A stretch of 64,000 nucleotides of DNA. Origin: Proteinivorax hydrogeniformans (lineage in GTDB: Bacteria; Bacillota; Proteinivoracia; Proteinivoracales; Proteinivoracaceae). A program made the position numbers and the translations under genes. The notes under the pieces are model-generated. The model saw only the letters and a list, made by a program, of their open reading frames with translations, was not told where the DNA came from and searched no databases. Shown here one piece after another: positions 1 to 8,099 of this stretch; within the stretch, counting starts at the first letter, position 1, and each line of letters begins with the position of its first letter. The stretch is from assembly GCF_040515995.1 (NCBI RefSeq), contig NZ_CP159485.1:2542001-2606000 (forward strand). Reading direction: 5' to 3'.

Positions 1-448
1 CAATGTTTTCCACATGGTTAGCATAGCTGCGAATTTTACGATAAAGCTTATTTAAAAACCATAAGGCTGCAGTCAAAAACAGAGCTAATGATATTAAGGC
101 TAAGGCTAGTACAAGGTTTAGCTGTATACTTTTGTAGTTAGAAAAAGTCTCATTAGCTGCAAGTGGCAAATCTTGTGTATAACCATACTTTTTAGCTACA
201 TCTTCCCCCAATTCTCTAATCTCTTCAGAAGGACCTCTGGTAAAGAGAGGCACTAGCTCCTTTTCTAGCTCGGGGTGCTGGTCTGCAATATACCCCATGA
301 TAGCTATGTTATTTTCCACAGTTTGCCTGTGTAAACTTTCAAGGGCATAATTAAAAGCCACTACCATTAATACCGTAAGCAGCAAAAAAATAATCAAAAC
401 CCACTTTATAAACTTTCTCACTTCCTCATTTTCCAGCAACGCTAACAT
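1..448 (-). CDS. Sensor histidine kinase, N-terminal part (cut by window edge)
   Basis: The reverse strand opens with an ATG about 7 nt after a GGGGGTG ribosome binding site and stays open to the window edge. The visible 149 residues show a transmembrane helix at about 13-33, an extracytoplasmic segment of about 70 residues, and a second helix at about 104-127 followed by a basic stretch. That is the usual input module of a membrane histidine kinase; the HAMP and kinase domains would lie outside the window. It starts 12 nt after the stop of the response regulator, so the two form an operon. The kinase assignment rests on topology and this pairing, because no catalytic motif is visible. The signal is unknown. 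Confidence 0.72.
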   Translation of the reverse strand, partial: MLALLENEEVRKFIKWVLIIFLLLTVLMVVAFNYALESLHRQTVENNIAIMGYIADQHPELEKELVPLFTRGPSEEIRELGEDVAKKYGYTQDLPLAANETFSNYKSIQLNLVLALALISLALFLTAALWFLNKLYRKIRSYANHVENI

Positions 449-460
449 ACAGTACACCCC

Positions 461-1138
461 CTATTTATTCCACTTATACCCCATACCTCTAATTGTTTGA
501 ATAAGCTTAGGATTTGAAGGGTCCTTTTCGATTTTCCCCCTAATACGCCTTATGTAAACAGATAAAGTATTGTCATCTACAAAGTCTCCCGATTGATCCC
601 ATAGTTTATCTAAAATAACAGACCTTGTAAGTACCTGGTTTGGATTGTTGATAAAAACAGTAATTAGCTTCCATTCTATGGGGGTTAAGTCGACTTTTTG
701 ACCATCTTTTAATAATTGTGCTTTTAGAAGGTCGACTTCAATATCGTTAAACTTTAAGTAAGAGGTGGGTTTATCTTCAGACCTTCTCCTAAGAACAGCC
801 TTAATCCGTGATATTAGTTCTCTGACTCTAAATGGTTTTGCAATATAGTCATCCCCGCCCATATCTAAACCTAAAACCACGTTAACCTCCTCGTCACAAG
901 CTGTTAAAAATATTATTGGGATAGAGGACTCCTGCCTTATTTCTTTGCAAAGGTCATATCCACTTCCGTCTGGAAGCATAACATCTAGTAAAATAAGTTT
1001 ATAAACTCCTTCAGCAAATTCCTTGCGAGCCTGAGCAAGATTTGAAGCAATGTTCACACAGAATCCCTCGCGCTCTAAAGTATACCGAATCCCCTCGGCC
1101 AGCGTAATGTCATCTTCAACTACAAGTACTTTACTCAT
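461..1138 (-). CDS. OmpR/PhoB-family response regulator
   Basis: A 225-residue two-domain regulator. The receiver domain (about 1-115) shows the acidic pair D9/D10, phospho-acceptor D52 in LLDVMLPDGSG, T79 and the invariant K101 in YIAKPF. A winged-helix DNA-binding domain (about 128-224) ends with the typical RRIRGKIE...IRGMGYKW. The partner kinase should phosphorylate D52, after which dimers bind direct repeats. The GGGGGGAG ribosome site 4 nt upstream supports this start. It is followed 12 nt later by the kinase gene. Two 21-bp-spaced direct repeats upstream may be its own binding sites. The family is certain; the regulon is unknown. Confidence 0.95.
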   Translation of the reverse strand: MSKVLVVEDDITLAEGIRYTLEREGFCVNIASNLAQARKEFAEGVYKLILLDVMLPDGSGYDLCKEIRQESSIPIIFLTACDEEVNVVLGLDMGGDDYIAKPFRVRELISRIKAVLRRRSEDKPTSYLKFNDIEVDLLKAQLLKDGQKVDLTPIEWKLITVFINNPNQVLTRSVILDKLWDQSGDFVDDNTLSVYIRRIRGKIEKDPSNPKLIQTIRGMGYKWNK

Positions 1139-1191
1139 TTTTCTCCCCCCAATTTATAAATAATAATAGTTGTTAATCCGCTAATTTCAAT

Positions 1192-1227
1192 AACAGTAAT
1201 TATATACACTATTACAGTAATTATATA
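1192..1227. promoter_or_regulatory. Direct repeat with 21-bp period upstream of the two-component operon
   Basis: The motif ACAGTAATTATATA occurs twice with its C residues exactly 21 bp apart (1194 and 1215), about 55-90 bp upstream of the response regulator start. Two helical turns is the spacing expected for tandem binding of an OmpR-type regulator. The overlapping TATAAT-like sequences could also simply be the promoter. Autoregulation is inference. Confidence 0.4.
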
Positions 1228-1444
1228 GTAATAGTAGGTGAATTAATAGATATTTAAAGTATTTTGGTGGTTGGCTGGTAGCTGGTGGCTGGTGGCAGTT
1301 GGATAGAAGATGGTTGGATTGTTGGATGGGAAAGGCTTAGTATTAGCTACCAATTACTGTCTGGGCCGGCACAGAGGCACGGCCCCTACCTCTTCGAGGG
1401 AAAACATTGGCTCTGGGCAACATTGTTTTTTAATGCTAACGGTT
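1228..1444. repeat. Intergenic G-rich repeat and GC-rich repeat fragment
   Basis: No gene was found here. The stretch holds a run of short GGTGGCTGG/GGTTGGAT-like units (about 1266-1330) and then a copy of the dispersed motif GGCACAGAGGC..CCCTACCTCTTCGAGGG (about 1374-1400) that recurs near 28.7, 52.1, 53.2 and 53.6 kb. It separates the two-component operon from the mtnN terminator. Confidence 0.5.
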
Positions 1445-1486
1445 AAAAAAATAACCCAACGGTTTTGTCCGTTGGGTTATTTTTTA
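1445..1486 (-). terminator. Intrinsic terminator of the lgt-murC-mtnN operon
   Basis: A perfect stem, AAATAACCCAACGG paired with CCGTTGGGTTATTT around a 6-nt loop, is followed on the reverse strand by a T tract. It overlaps the mtnN stop codon. Confidence 0.9.
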
Positions 1487-2176
1487 TAAGTTTTTTAGCA
1501 TTTCTCTTACTAAAGCTAGCGAGTTGTTTGCTGCCTTTTGTACAAACTTTGGAAAATCAACATCGGCTGTGCCGTCGGCTTTGTCTGACATAGCCCTTAT
1601 TATTACAAAGGGAATATTATTTAGGTAACAAGCTTGTGCCACCGCTGCTCCTTCCATTTCTACGCAGTGTCCGTTAAATTCATCGGCTAGGTTCAGCGCT
1701 CTGTCTTTGTCGGCGATAAACTCATCCCCTGATAAGATTCTTCCCTGTATTATCTGTGGAAAACCTTCAATATTTTTACCACTTTCTAACGCCAATTGTA
1801 CTAAGGCATCATCGGCGGCAAACTCTTTTTTGTTAAGTCTGGGAACTGTCCCTGGCTCATAACCAAAGGCGTGAACATTAAGGTCGTGTTGTATACAGTC
1901 TGTGGACACAACTACGTCTAAAACATCCAAACTAGCCGCTAAAGCTCCTGCTACACCCGTAAAAATGATGTTATCCACACCATAATCGTCTATCAAAATC
2001 TGTGTACAAATAGCAGCATTTACTTTACCAATTCCACAGTGTACTAAAATTATCTTTTTGCCATCTATCTTGCCTTGATAAAAGGTTAGTCCAGCCTTTT
2101 GATTTTTTTTTACATCATCCATAGCCTCTCTAAATAGAGCTATTTCCTCTTCCATTGCTCCCATAACTGCTAACAT
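1484..2176 (-). CDS. mtnN: 5'-methylthioadenosine/S-adenosylhomocysteine nucleosidase
   Basis: A 230-residue cytosolic PNP/UDP-phosphorylase-superfamily enzyme. It hydrolyses adenine from MTA and S-adenosylhomocysteine, detoxifying SAM by-products. Family signatures visible are the N-terminal GAMEEEI with its catalytic acid, the nucleoside-binding FTGVAGAL, VEMEGAAVAQ near 173-182, and the late RAMSDKADG bearing the catalytic Asp. Length is normal. A GGGGGAAG ribosome site supports the ATG. It lies 14 nt after murC and carries the operon terminator. A putative MTA/SAH deaminase at 49-50 kb would give the cell a second route for the same substrates. Confidence 0.96.
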   Translation of the reverse strand: MLAVMGAMEEEIALFREAMDDVKKNQKAGLTFYQGKIDGKKIILVHCGIGKVNAAICTQILIDDYGVDNIIFTGVAGALAASLDVLDVVVSTDCIQHDLNVHAFGYEPGTVPRLNKKEFAADDALVQLALESGKNIEGFPQIIQGRILSGDEFIADKDRALNLADEFNGHCVEMEGAAVAQACYLNNIPFVIIRAMSDKADGTADVDFPKFVQKAANNSLALVREMLKNL

Positions 2177-2190
2177 TTATAAACTTCCCC

Positions 2191-3576
2191 CTAAACTACC
2201 TTTTTTTCTTTTAGCATGCTTCCAATTTCATGGGATACCTTCCAAATATCGCCGGCCCCCATAGTTATTACTAAGTCCCCTGGCTTAACTTTGGCCTGAA
2301 GCTCTTCTGTAATGTCTTCGTTTGAACCTATATATTTAGCATTGCTTCCTAATCCTTTAATTTTATCAACAAGGCCTTCAGAAGAGACACCTTCTATCGG
2401 CTCCTCTCCAGCTGTATATATATCAGCAATAATTACTTCGTCAGCGTTTTCAAAAGATGCTGCAAAATCATCATAGAAGTAGTAAGTTCTAGAGTAACGC
2501 TGTGGTTGGAATATGGCAATCAATCTTCGGTGGTTTATTTCCTTCGCTGCCTGCAAGGTAGCTTTGATTTCTGTAGGATGGTGCGCATAGTCATCTACAA
2601 TAAAGAAGTTTCTATCCCTGTGGATAATTTGAAATCTTCGCTTAGCTCCACCAAAACCTTTAAACACTTTACTTATTATAGAAAAGTTCACCCCAAGCTC
2701 TAAAGCCACAACAGCTGAGGATATGGCGTTCAAAATGTTATGCATACCAGGTACACTAAGTTCAATCTTACCTAGTTTTCTACCTCTATGATAAAGGTCA
2801 AAGAACGAACCTTTATCCTTATATTCAATATTTTGTGGATAATAGTCATTTTCTTCCGCTAACCCATAGGTTATCAACTTCTTCTCCGTACCTAATGTGA
2901 CTTCCTGGATGTACTCATCATCGCCAAAAACGACAGCTTTTCCATCAGGGGCTAGGTTACTTAAAAAGTCTTTGTAGGTACTTAAAAGCTTGCCAAAGTC
3001 GCCATCATAGTGTTCTAAGTGGTCAGCTTCGATATTTGTTATAACTGCTATTTGTGGCCTATATCTTAAAAAGGAATGATCACTTTCGCAGGCCTCTGCT
3101 ACAACGATCCCGCTTTCGCCTAAGCGTGCATTACCTTTAAATTCGCCCAGTTCGCCGCCTATTAAAGCTGTAGGGTCTTTATCCCCCTTTTCTAATAAAA
3201 ATGCAATCATAGAGGTTGTGCTAGTTTTGCCATGGGCACCAGCTACCGCAACCCCATGACCACTGTTTAAAATCATCGCTAAAACTTCCGATCGATGATA
3301 AAGAGGTATATCTAACTCTTTAGACCTAGCCAGCTCTGGGTTGTTATCTGGGATTGCGGTAGAATAAATAACCACGTCAGCCTGCTCTACTTGCTCTGCC
3401 TTGTGGCCGATAAAAACCTTTGCTCCTTTTTCAAGCAGACTTTCTACCAGCTTAGATTTATTTAAATCAGATCCTGTAACCTCATATCCTTTATCAATAA
3501 GTATGCTAGCTATGGCACTCATGCCATAGCCTCCTATCCCTATAAGATGTATTTTTTGTTGTCCTCGTTCAAACAT
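2191..3576 (-). CDS. murC: UDP-N-acetylmuramate--L-alanine ligase MurC
   Basis: A 461-residue Mur ligase that adds L-Ala to UDP-MurNAc using ATP, the first amino-acid step of peptidoglycan synthesis in the cytoplasm. It shows the Rossmann GIGGYGMSAIA (about 12-22) of the UDP-sugar domain, the Mur P-loop VAGAHGKTSTT (about 110-120), EACESDHSF and the ITNIEADHLEHYD motif, and a C-terminal domain with DDYAHHPTEI and QPQRYSRT. AHHPTE is a typical MurC signature. It sits between lgt and mtnN with short gaps, so the three are probably co-transcribed. Confidence 0.97.
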   Translation of the reverse strand: MFERGQQKIHLIGIGGYGMSAIASILIDKGYEVTGSDLNKSKLVESLLEKGAKVFIGHKAEQVEQADVVIYSTAIPDNNPELARSKELDIPLYHRSEVLAMILNSGHGVAVAGAHGKTSTTSMIAFLLEKGDKDPTALIGGELGEFKGNARLGESGIVVAEACESDHSFLRYRPQIAVITNIEADHLEHYDGDFGKLLSTYKDFLSNLAPDGKAVVFGDDEYIQEVTLGTEKKLITYGLAEENDYYPQNIEYKDKGSFFDLYHRGRKLGKIELSVPGMHNILNAISSAVVALELGVNFSIISKVFKGFGGAKRRFQIIHRDRNFFIVDDYAHHPTEIKATLQAAKEINHRRLIAIFQPQRYSRTYYFYDDFAASFENADEVIIADIYTAGEEPIEGVSSEGLVDKIKGLGSNAKYIGSNEDITEELQAKVKPGDLVITMGAGDIWKVSHEIGSMLKEKKVV

Positions 3577-3598
3577 TTTGGCTCACCTTCTTTTTTTA

Positions 3599-4393
3599 TT
3601 AAGCAGTAGTGCTTTCTTCCTCTACATTCTCACTACCATCATCTTCTTCTTCATAACCAAATCTTCTTCGCATAAGCGGCATTAATCCACAAGCAATACA
3701 TATTAAAATTACCGATGTAATTTGAGCAGCAGTGAATACCCCGAAAACCTCAGGATTAGTGCGCAAAAATTCTATTAAAAACCGGCCTACACTATATATA
3801 ATAATGTAGCTTAAAAAACCTTGCCCTCCAAATGTGCGTCGCGGGCGCTGCCATAATATAAACCCATAAATTCCGATAGCTAAAGCTACTAAGTACAGCT
3901 GTGTCGGATGATATGTTGAAGCTGTAAATTCTCCAAATGAAACTCCCCAAAAACTTTCTGTAGCTATCCCGTGACAACATCCATTTAAAAAACATCCAAG
4001 TCTACCAAAAGCATAGGCCACCGGTATCAAAAGAGCAGCTATATCCGCAGTTTCCACTATAGAAACTTTTTTAATCCTTAAATATATAATAACCGCCAAA
4101 GTCCCTAATATTAGTCCACCGTGAAAAACTAAGCCCCCTTGATTAAAAGCAAAGACGTCTAAGGGGTTTTGAACATAGTGACTAAAATCATAAATAAACA
4201 CATAATAAAGTCTTGCCCCTATCATACCAAAGACAATAGCTAATAAAGAAATGTCTAAGGTATCGTTAGGCTCCACCCCGATTTCATGAGCCCTTCTTCT
4301 TAACCCCAAGATAACCGCTACAAACCCTAGTGCTATCATTAATCCATAACTATGTACCGTTACCGGCCCTAATTCTAATAATACTGGATACAT
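3599..4393 (-). CDS. lgt: Prolipoprotein diacylglyceryl transferase Lgt
   Basis: An inner-membrane enzyme that transfers diacylglycerol from phosphatidylglycerol to the lipobox cysteine of prolipoproteins. About seven hydrophobic helices are visible, with conserved GGLVFHGGLI and the Lgt signature FGRLGCFLNGCCHG in the middle. I start at the second ATG (MYPVLLELG), because the GGGGGGAG ribosome site overlaps the first possible ATG 15 nt upstream but sits at a proper distance from this one. The C-terminal tail is acidic (EEEDDGSENVEEES). It heads an apparent lgt-murC-mtnN operon, downstream of a DnaA-box cluster. Lipoproteins in this window (42.1 and 56.7 kb) would be substrates. Confidence 0.95.
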   Translation of the reverse strand: MYPVLLELGPVTVHSYGLMIALGFVAVILGLRRRAHEIGVEPNDTLDISLLAIVFGMIGARLYYVFIYDFSHYVQNPLDVFAFNQGGLVFHGGLILGTLAVIIYLRIKKVSIVETADIAALLIPVAYAFGRLGCFLNGCCHGIATESFWGVSFGEFTASTYHPTQLYLVALAIGIYGFILWQRPRRTFGGQGFLSYIIIYSVGRFLIEFLRTNPEVFGVFTAAQITSVILICIACGLMPLMRRRFGYEEEDDGSENVEEESTTA

Positions 4394-4509
4394 AATAACT
4401 CCCCCCATTTTTTGTTATTTCTGGTGAAACTATCTGATAATTCCCACTTACATCTTACCCTTTATAAAAAATGTTGTCAATTAAACCAAAAAACCAAACA
4501 AACCTTCGG

Positions 4510-4705
4510 TTATCCACACTATACACAGGTTTATCCACAGTATTAACACTTGTTTATAGTGGTTTTGCACCAAACTATCCACATTTTCCACAGATATCGA
4601 CAAAAAACCTTCCACCTTTTTGTCCACAATCGACAATACCACATTTAATTAGGCTGTGGAATATTATCCCCATTATCCACAGCCTAAACTTCAATCTTAT
4701 TCACA
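4510..4705 (+). promoter_or_regulatory. DnaA-box cluster between tsaD and lgt
   Basis: Three perfect TTATCCACA boxes (starts 4510, 4531, 4673) and four with one mismatch (CTATCCACA 4575, TTTTCCACA 4584, TTGTCCACA 4620, TTATTCACA 4697) all lie on the + strand within 196 bp of AT-rich intergenic DNA. Two more perfect boxes in the same orientation lie inside tsaD (4980, 5168). No dnaA, dnaN, rpmH or gid gene is nearby, so this is probably a DnaA titration or regulatory cluster rather than oriC. It lies upstream of lgt, which DnaA could therefore regulate. Confidence 0.8.
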
Positions 4706-4716
4706 ACTCATCATTT

Positions 4717-5724
4717 TTAGTCATTTAATGACATAGAGCTATAAGCGTTTAAATCCAGCGGAGCAAAATCTTGAGCTATAAACTGGTGAAAAGCTACCGC
4801 ACCAATCATAGCGGCGTTATCAGTGCAATATTTTAAAGGTGGATAATAAAGATTTAGCTTTTCTTTTTGGCACCTTTGACTCATAAGCTCACGAAGAGCG
4901 CTGTTGGCAGACACCCCTCCTGCCATCAGTACATTTTTGACTTTTTTATGCTTAGCACACTCTATAGTCTTATCCACAAGAACATCAACCACAGCCTGCT
5001 GGAAAGATGCACAAACGTCCTCAACATTGATCTCTAATCCCTTTTGCTTCTGGTTGTGTAGGTGGTTTATAACCGCAGACTTTAAACCGCTAAAACTAAA
5101 ATCATAGCTACCTTTCTCAAGGTGAACCCTAGGAAACTTTATGCTATCTTCACCATTTTTCGCCATGTTATCCACAATTGGACCTCCAGGATACCCTAAA
5201 TTCATAGCTCGAGCTATTTTATCAAAAGCCTCACCTGCAGCGTCGTCTCTGGTCTGCCCTAATATTTCATAATTAAGATGCCCATCCATATAAATCAAGT
5301 CGGTATGCCCACCCGAAACTATCAGCGTCACCAAAGGAAACTCAACCTCATTATCTATAAAATTTGCATAAATGTGCCCTGATAAATGATTTACTGCTAT
5401 CAACGGCTTATTAAGAGAAAAAGCTAAAGCTTTAGCTGCAGACACACCTACCAAAAGCGCCCCAATTAAACCAGGGCCATTTGTTACTGCCACTGCATCT
5501 ACATCCTCTAATGTTAGCCCTGAACCTTTTAAAGCTTTTTCTATCAGCGGTATAATCCCTTCCATGTGGTAACGAGATGCAACCTCTGGTACAACACCCC
5601 CAAATTCCTTGTGGATATCTATTTGGGATAACACCTCATTTACCAAAACTTTATTTCCATTTTCCACAACCGCTACTGCTGTTTCATCACAAGAAGTTTC
5701 AATCGCTAGTATTTTTACTGACAT
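4717..5724 (-). CDS. tsaD: tRNA t6A37 threonylcarbamoyltransferase TsaD
   Basis: A 335-residue ASKHA-fold Kae1/TsaD protein that transfers threonylcarbamoyl from TC-AMP to A37 of ANN-decoding tRNAs, working with TsaB and TsaE. Visible are ETSCDETAVAVV at the N-terminus, GPGLIGALLVG, the metal-binding HLSGHIYA, LIVSGGHTDL, the long KIARAMNLGYPGGP segment and VLMAGGVSANSALR plus CTDNAAMIG near the end. The start has a GAGGTG ribosome site 7 nt upstream and overlaps the end of rimI by 26 nt, so translation is coupled. It is the last gene of tsaE-tsaB-rimI-tsaD. Confidence 0.97.
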   Translation of the reverse strand: MSVKILAIETSCDETAVAVVENGNKVLVNEVLSQIDIHKEFGGVVPEVASRYHMEGIIPLIEKALKGSGLTLEDVDAVAVTNGPGLIGALLVGVSAAKALAFSLNKPLIAVNHLSGHIYANFIDNEVEFPLVTLIVSGGHTDLIYMDGHLNYEILGQTRDDAAGEAFDKIARAMNLGYPGGPIVDNMAKNGEDSIKFPRVHLEKGSYDFSFSGLKSAVINHLHNQKQKGLEINVEDVCASFQQAVVDVLVDKTIECAKHKKVKNVLMAGGVSANSALRELMSQRCQKEKLNLYYPPLKYCTDNAAMIGAVAFHQFIAQDFAPLDLNAYSSMSLND

Positions 5725-6187
5725 CTGCTTTCACCTCTTTAATTTCTGTCAACCACATCAAAAGTGCGTCCTCATTGTTATCTGTGTAATAACCCTTACG
5801 CACCCCCATAACCTCAAACCCCATACCTTTATAAAGATTTTGCGCTTTATGGTTAGATTCACGTACTTCAAGAGTAACTGAGACTACTCCCTTTGCCAAG
5901 CACAGATCTAGCAAGGCTTTGATTAACGCTTTGGCTAAACCTTTACGTCTATGAGAAGGAAGAACCGCAACATTAGTTATATGACACTCATCTAAAATAA
6001 ACCAACCACCAATAAAACCTACCGGCTTGTCATCAAAAGTCACCACTAGATAATGGGCTAGGTGATTGTCGTTAATCTCCCTTTTAAATGCCTCTTCACT
6101 CCACGGAGTTGGAAAAACCTCCTTCTCTATTTCATGAACGGCAGGTATATGAATTTCGGTCATAGGTACTATTATATATTGCCCCAT
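5699..6187 (-). CDS. rimI: Ribosomal protein S18-alanine N-acetyltransferase RimI
   Basis: A GNAT-fold acetyltransferase of about 162 residues. RimI acetylates the N-terminal alanine of ribosomal protein S18. Characteristic features are FPTPWSEEAF near the N-terminus, ECHITNVAVLPSHRRKGLAKAL (acetyl-CoA loop RRKGLA) and the C-terminal LEVRESNHKAQNLYKGMGF with the RiMI-type N..A..LY..GF ending. The start is uncertain: a GTG nine bases upstream (6196) is also open, but an AGGAAGTGG site fits the ATG better. Its position between tsaB and tsaD is a common Firmicutes arrangement and supports the name over a generic GNAT. Confidence 0.92.
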   Translation of the reverse strand: MGQYIIVPMTEIHIPAVHEIEKEVFPTPWSEEAFKREINDNHLAHYLVVTFDDKPVGFIGGWFILDECHITNVAVLPSHRRKGLAKALIKALLDLCLAKGVVSVTLEVRESNHKAQNLYKGMGFEVMGVRKGYYTDNNEDALLMWLTEIKEVKADVSKNTSD

Positions 6188-6199
6188 TTCCTCCACTTC

Positions 6200-6907
6200 C
6201 TAACTTTGTCTACTACACTGTAAAAGCTTGCGCTGCGCTTCAGCTAAACGAAGATATTCAACATCTAAACTTGCCAAATCATCTCCCCCTGCCTTGTTAA
6301 ATTTATTATAGGCTAGGTATCCAACACCGCTAGCTCTTGGTGTTATGTTTTGTGGTAGCACATAGCGCCCTTTGTTACCTAGTTTTTCTTTTATCTGCTC
6401 TTCAAATGACTGTAGATAATCTCCTAAAAACACCGCCGTTTTACCGACTTTTTCAATCTCATCTAATAGATCATTAAGCTGAATACTTTTAGGGGTTAGT
6501 TTTTCTATGTATCTATTTTGGTCATACTCGTAAATCGCCCCATAAACTTGATTTCTTCTTGCGTTAAAAATTGGCACCACTAAACTGCCAAAAACATTAC
6601 TACTGTAAGCTAATGCTTCTAAGCTGCTCACTCCCACTATTGGGATTTTAAGACCATAAGCTAACCCTTTAGCAGTAGCCATACCTATCCTAAGGCCGGT
6701 AAAAGAGCCAGGCCCCTTTGCTATAGCAATTAGCTGTATATCTCTTAAGCTAATATTAAGGTTGTCCAACAACGATTTTATGCAAGGCAGTAATTTCTGA
6801 GAGTGGGTAGTTTTGGTATTTATCACCTGCTGCCCTAACAAAGCTTCACCATCGTTTACTGCTATGCTACAAGTTAAAGTAGATGTATCGATACTTAAAA
6901 TCAACAA
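6200..6907 (-). CDS. tsaB: tRNA t6A37 biosynthesis protein TsaB
   Basis: A 235-residue ASKHA-fold partner of TsaD (formerly YeaZ). It shows LSIDTSTLTCSIAV at the N-terminus, the diagnostic AKGPGSFTGLRIGMATAKGLAYG (about 64-86) and VPIFNARRNQVYGAIY. It has no catalytic role of its own but forms the TsaB-TsaD dimer to which TsaE binds. It starts with TTG; AAGGAG inside the last codons of tsaE serves as ribosome site about 9 nt upstream. It is adjacent to tsaE with no intergenic space. Confidence 0.95.
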   Translation of the reverse strand: MLILSIDTSTLTCSIAVNDGEALLGQQVINTKTTHSQKLLPCIKSLLDNLNISLRDIQLIAIAKGPGSFTGLRIGMATAKGLAYGLKIPIVGVSSLEALAYSSNVFGSLVVPIFNARRNQVYGAIYEYDQNRYIEKLTPKSIQLNDLLDEIEKVGKTAVFLGDYLQSFEEQIKEKLGNKGRYVLPQNITPRASGVGYLAYNKFNKAGGDDLASLDVEYLRLAEAQRKLLQCSRQS

Positions 6908-7366
6908 TTACAACAACTCCTTAGCAATAGTTCTGCCTTTTTCTGTACATTTAAAACAAACTTCTCGTAAGTTTTCCCCCAGTTTGTTTATAGTTATAAA
7001 AATATATTCAATCCCATCTTGTTTTAAAATATCCTCTGCTCGTTCGCCCCATTCTAACACGATGATTCCACCGGTTAAAAGATAATCCTCAAATCCTAGA
7101 TCGTAAATCTCCTCAGCCACCTGTAGCCGATAAAGGTCAAAATGAAACAATGGCATTTTCCCGTTATATTCTAACACGTATGTAAAGGTCGGGCTTTTCA
7201 CATAATCCTTAATCCCAAGCCCCCATGCCACTCCCTTTGTAAAAGCGGTCTTGCCGGCACCTAGATCGCCAGATAATAAAAGTACATCTCCGGCTTTGAG
7301 TTTTTCCGCTAGACTTTTACCTAATTCATAAGTCTCTTCTGGACTGTTAGTTTGAACACAATTCAT
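6908..7366 (-). CDS. tsaE: tRNA t6A37 biosynthesis ATPase TsaE
   Basis: A 152-residue P-loop ATPase with Walker A GDLGAGKT at residues 33-40, the switch-like KSPTFTYVLEY, HFDLYRL and LEWGERAEDIL. It binds the TsaB-TsaD complex and its ATPase cycle is needed for multiple turnovers of t6A synthesis. AAGGAG precedes the ATG. It is the first gene of the t6A operon, so the promoter should lie in the roughly 140 bp upstream, where I see no clear terminator for the preceding membrane operon. Confidence 0.96.
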   Translation of the reverse strand: MNCVQTNSPEETYELGKSLAEKLKAGDVLLLSGDLGAGKTAFTKGVAWGLGIKDYVKSPTFTYVLEYNGKMPLFHFDLYRLQVAEEIYDLGFEDYLLTGGIIVLEWGERAEDILKQDGIEYIFITINKLGENLREVCFKCTEKGRTIAKELL

Positions 7367-7509
7367 TATTTTTTTCTCCTTTTGCTTCCCTTTTATAACT
7401 TATAGTAAATAAATTATATCCTCTTATAGCCTTTTTTTCAAACTTTAGCAAAATATAAGGCTTCCTAGCAGTGCAGCACTTTAAAGTCAAAGCGAGCATA
7501 GAGTTAAAA

Positions 7510-8097
7510 TCAAAGCCATTTAGAAAACAGAAAATAAATTCTATCAATTAACAATGATAACTGGGACATGATAATATACCCTAGTGATATCCCTAACCCC
7601 AGATAAAACACCCATTTACCCATAGACCCCAAGCCAATAACTACTTTATTTTCAGTTTTAACATGGTTAAAAAAAAGCAGCACACTAGCAGTAAAAAGCA
7701 GCGACAAAATATTAGAAATAGATGTAAGAGGGGTAGTAGCCAAGACTGTTACTTGGCTCCAAAGGGATGCGCCAATAATTCCCCGCAAGGAATAGGCGCA
7801 ACCTATCCCTAATAAAAAAGCCAAAGGAATTTTAGCTATCCATTTATTTTTTTCACTATATCTAAAAACTATCATTCCTCCCAAAACAATCGGTATAAAT
7901 CCTACTATCATATCACCTTGATACACAGTTTGGTGTAAGTATTGTTGTACAGTGGCTATACCCCAAAGCATTACAATAGCAGTGGAAACTCCAATAAAGA
8001 TATTCTCCACAATCATATATAGAAAGTTGTCTTTAAACAAGTAACTAAAAACAACCAAAGTTAAAATAACCCCCACATAAATATCAAGCTCTCCCAT
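7510..8097 (-). CDS. Polytopic membrane protein of unknown function (DUF6754-type operon, gene 5)
   Basis: I do not recognise a family. About 195 residues with six or seven hydrophobic helices and few charges. The start is placed at MGELDIYVG, since a GGGGGAAATAA ribosome site spans the end of the preceding gene; a longer frame upstream overlaps that gene by 70 nt and looks spurious. It is the last of five tightly packed genes, and the preceding stop is 2 nt away. Membrane location is seen; the role is unknown. It may form a complex with the other membrane proteins of the operon. Confidence 0.8.
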   Translation of the reverse strand: MGELDIYVGVILTLVVFSYLFKDNFLYMIVENIFIGVSTAIVMLWGIATVQQYLHQTVYQGDMIVGFIPIVLGGMIVFRYSEKNKWIAKIPLAFLLGIGCAYSLRGIIGASLWSQVTVLATTPLTSISNILSLLFTASVLLFFNHVKTENKVVIGLGSMGKWVFYLGLGISLGYIIMSQLSLLIDRIYFLFSKWL

Positions 8098-8099
8098 CT

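Noticed and set aside
4471-4728. Replication origin
   Set aside because: DnaA boxes are dense, but dnaA, dnaN, rpmH, rnpA and gid genes are absent and there is no clear unwinding element; treated as a DnaA-box cluster outside oriC.
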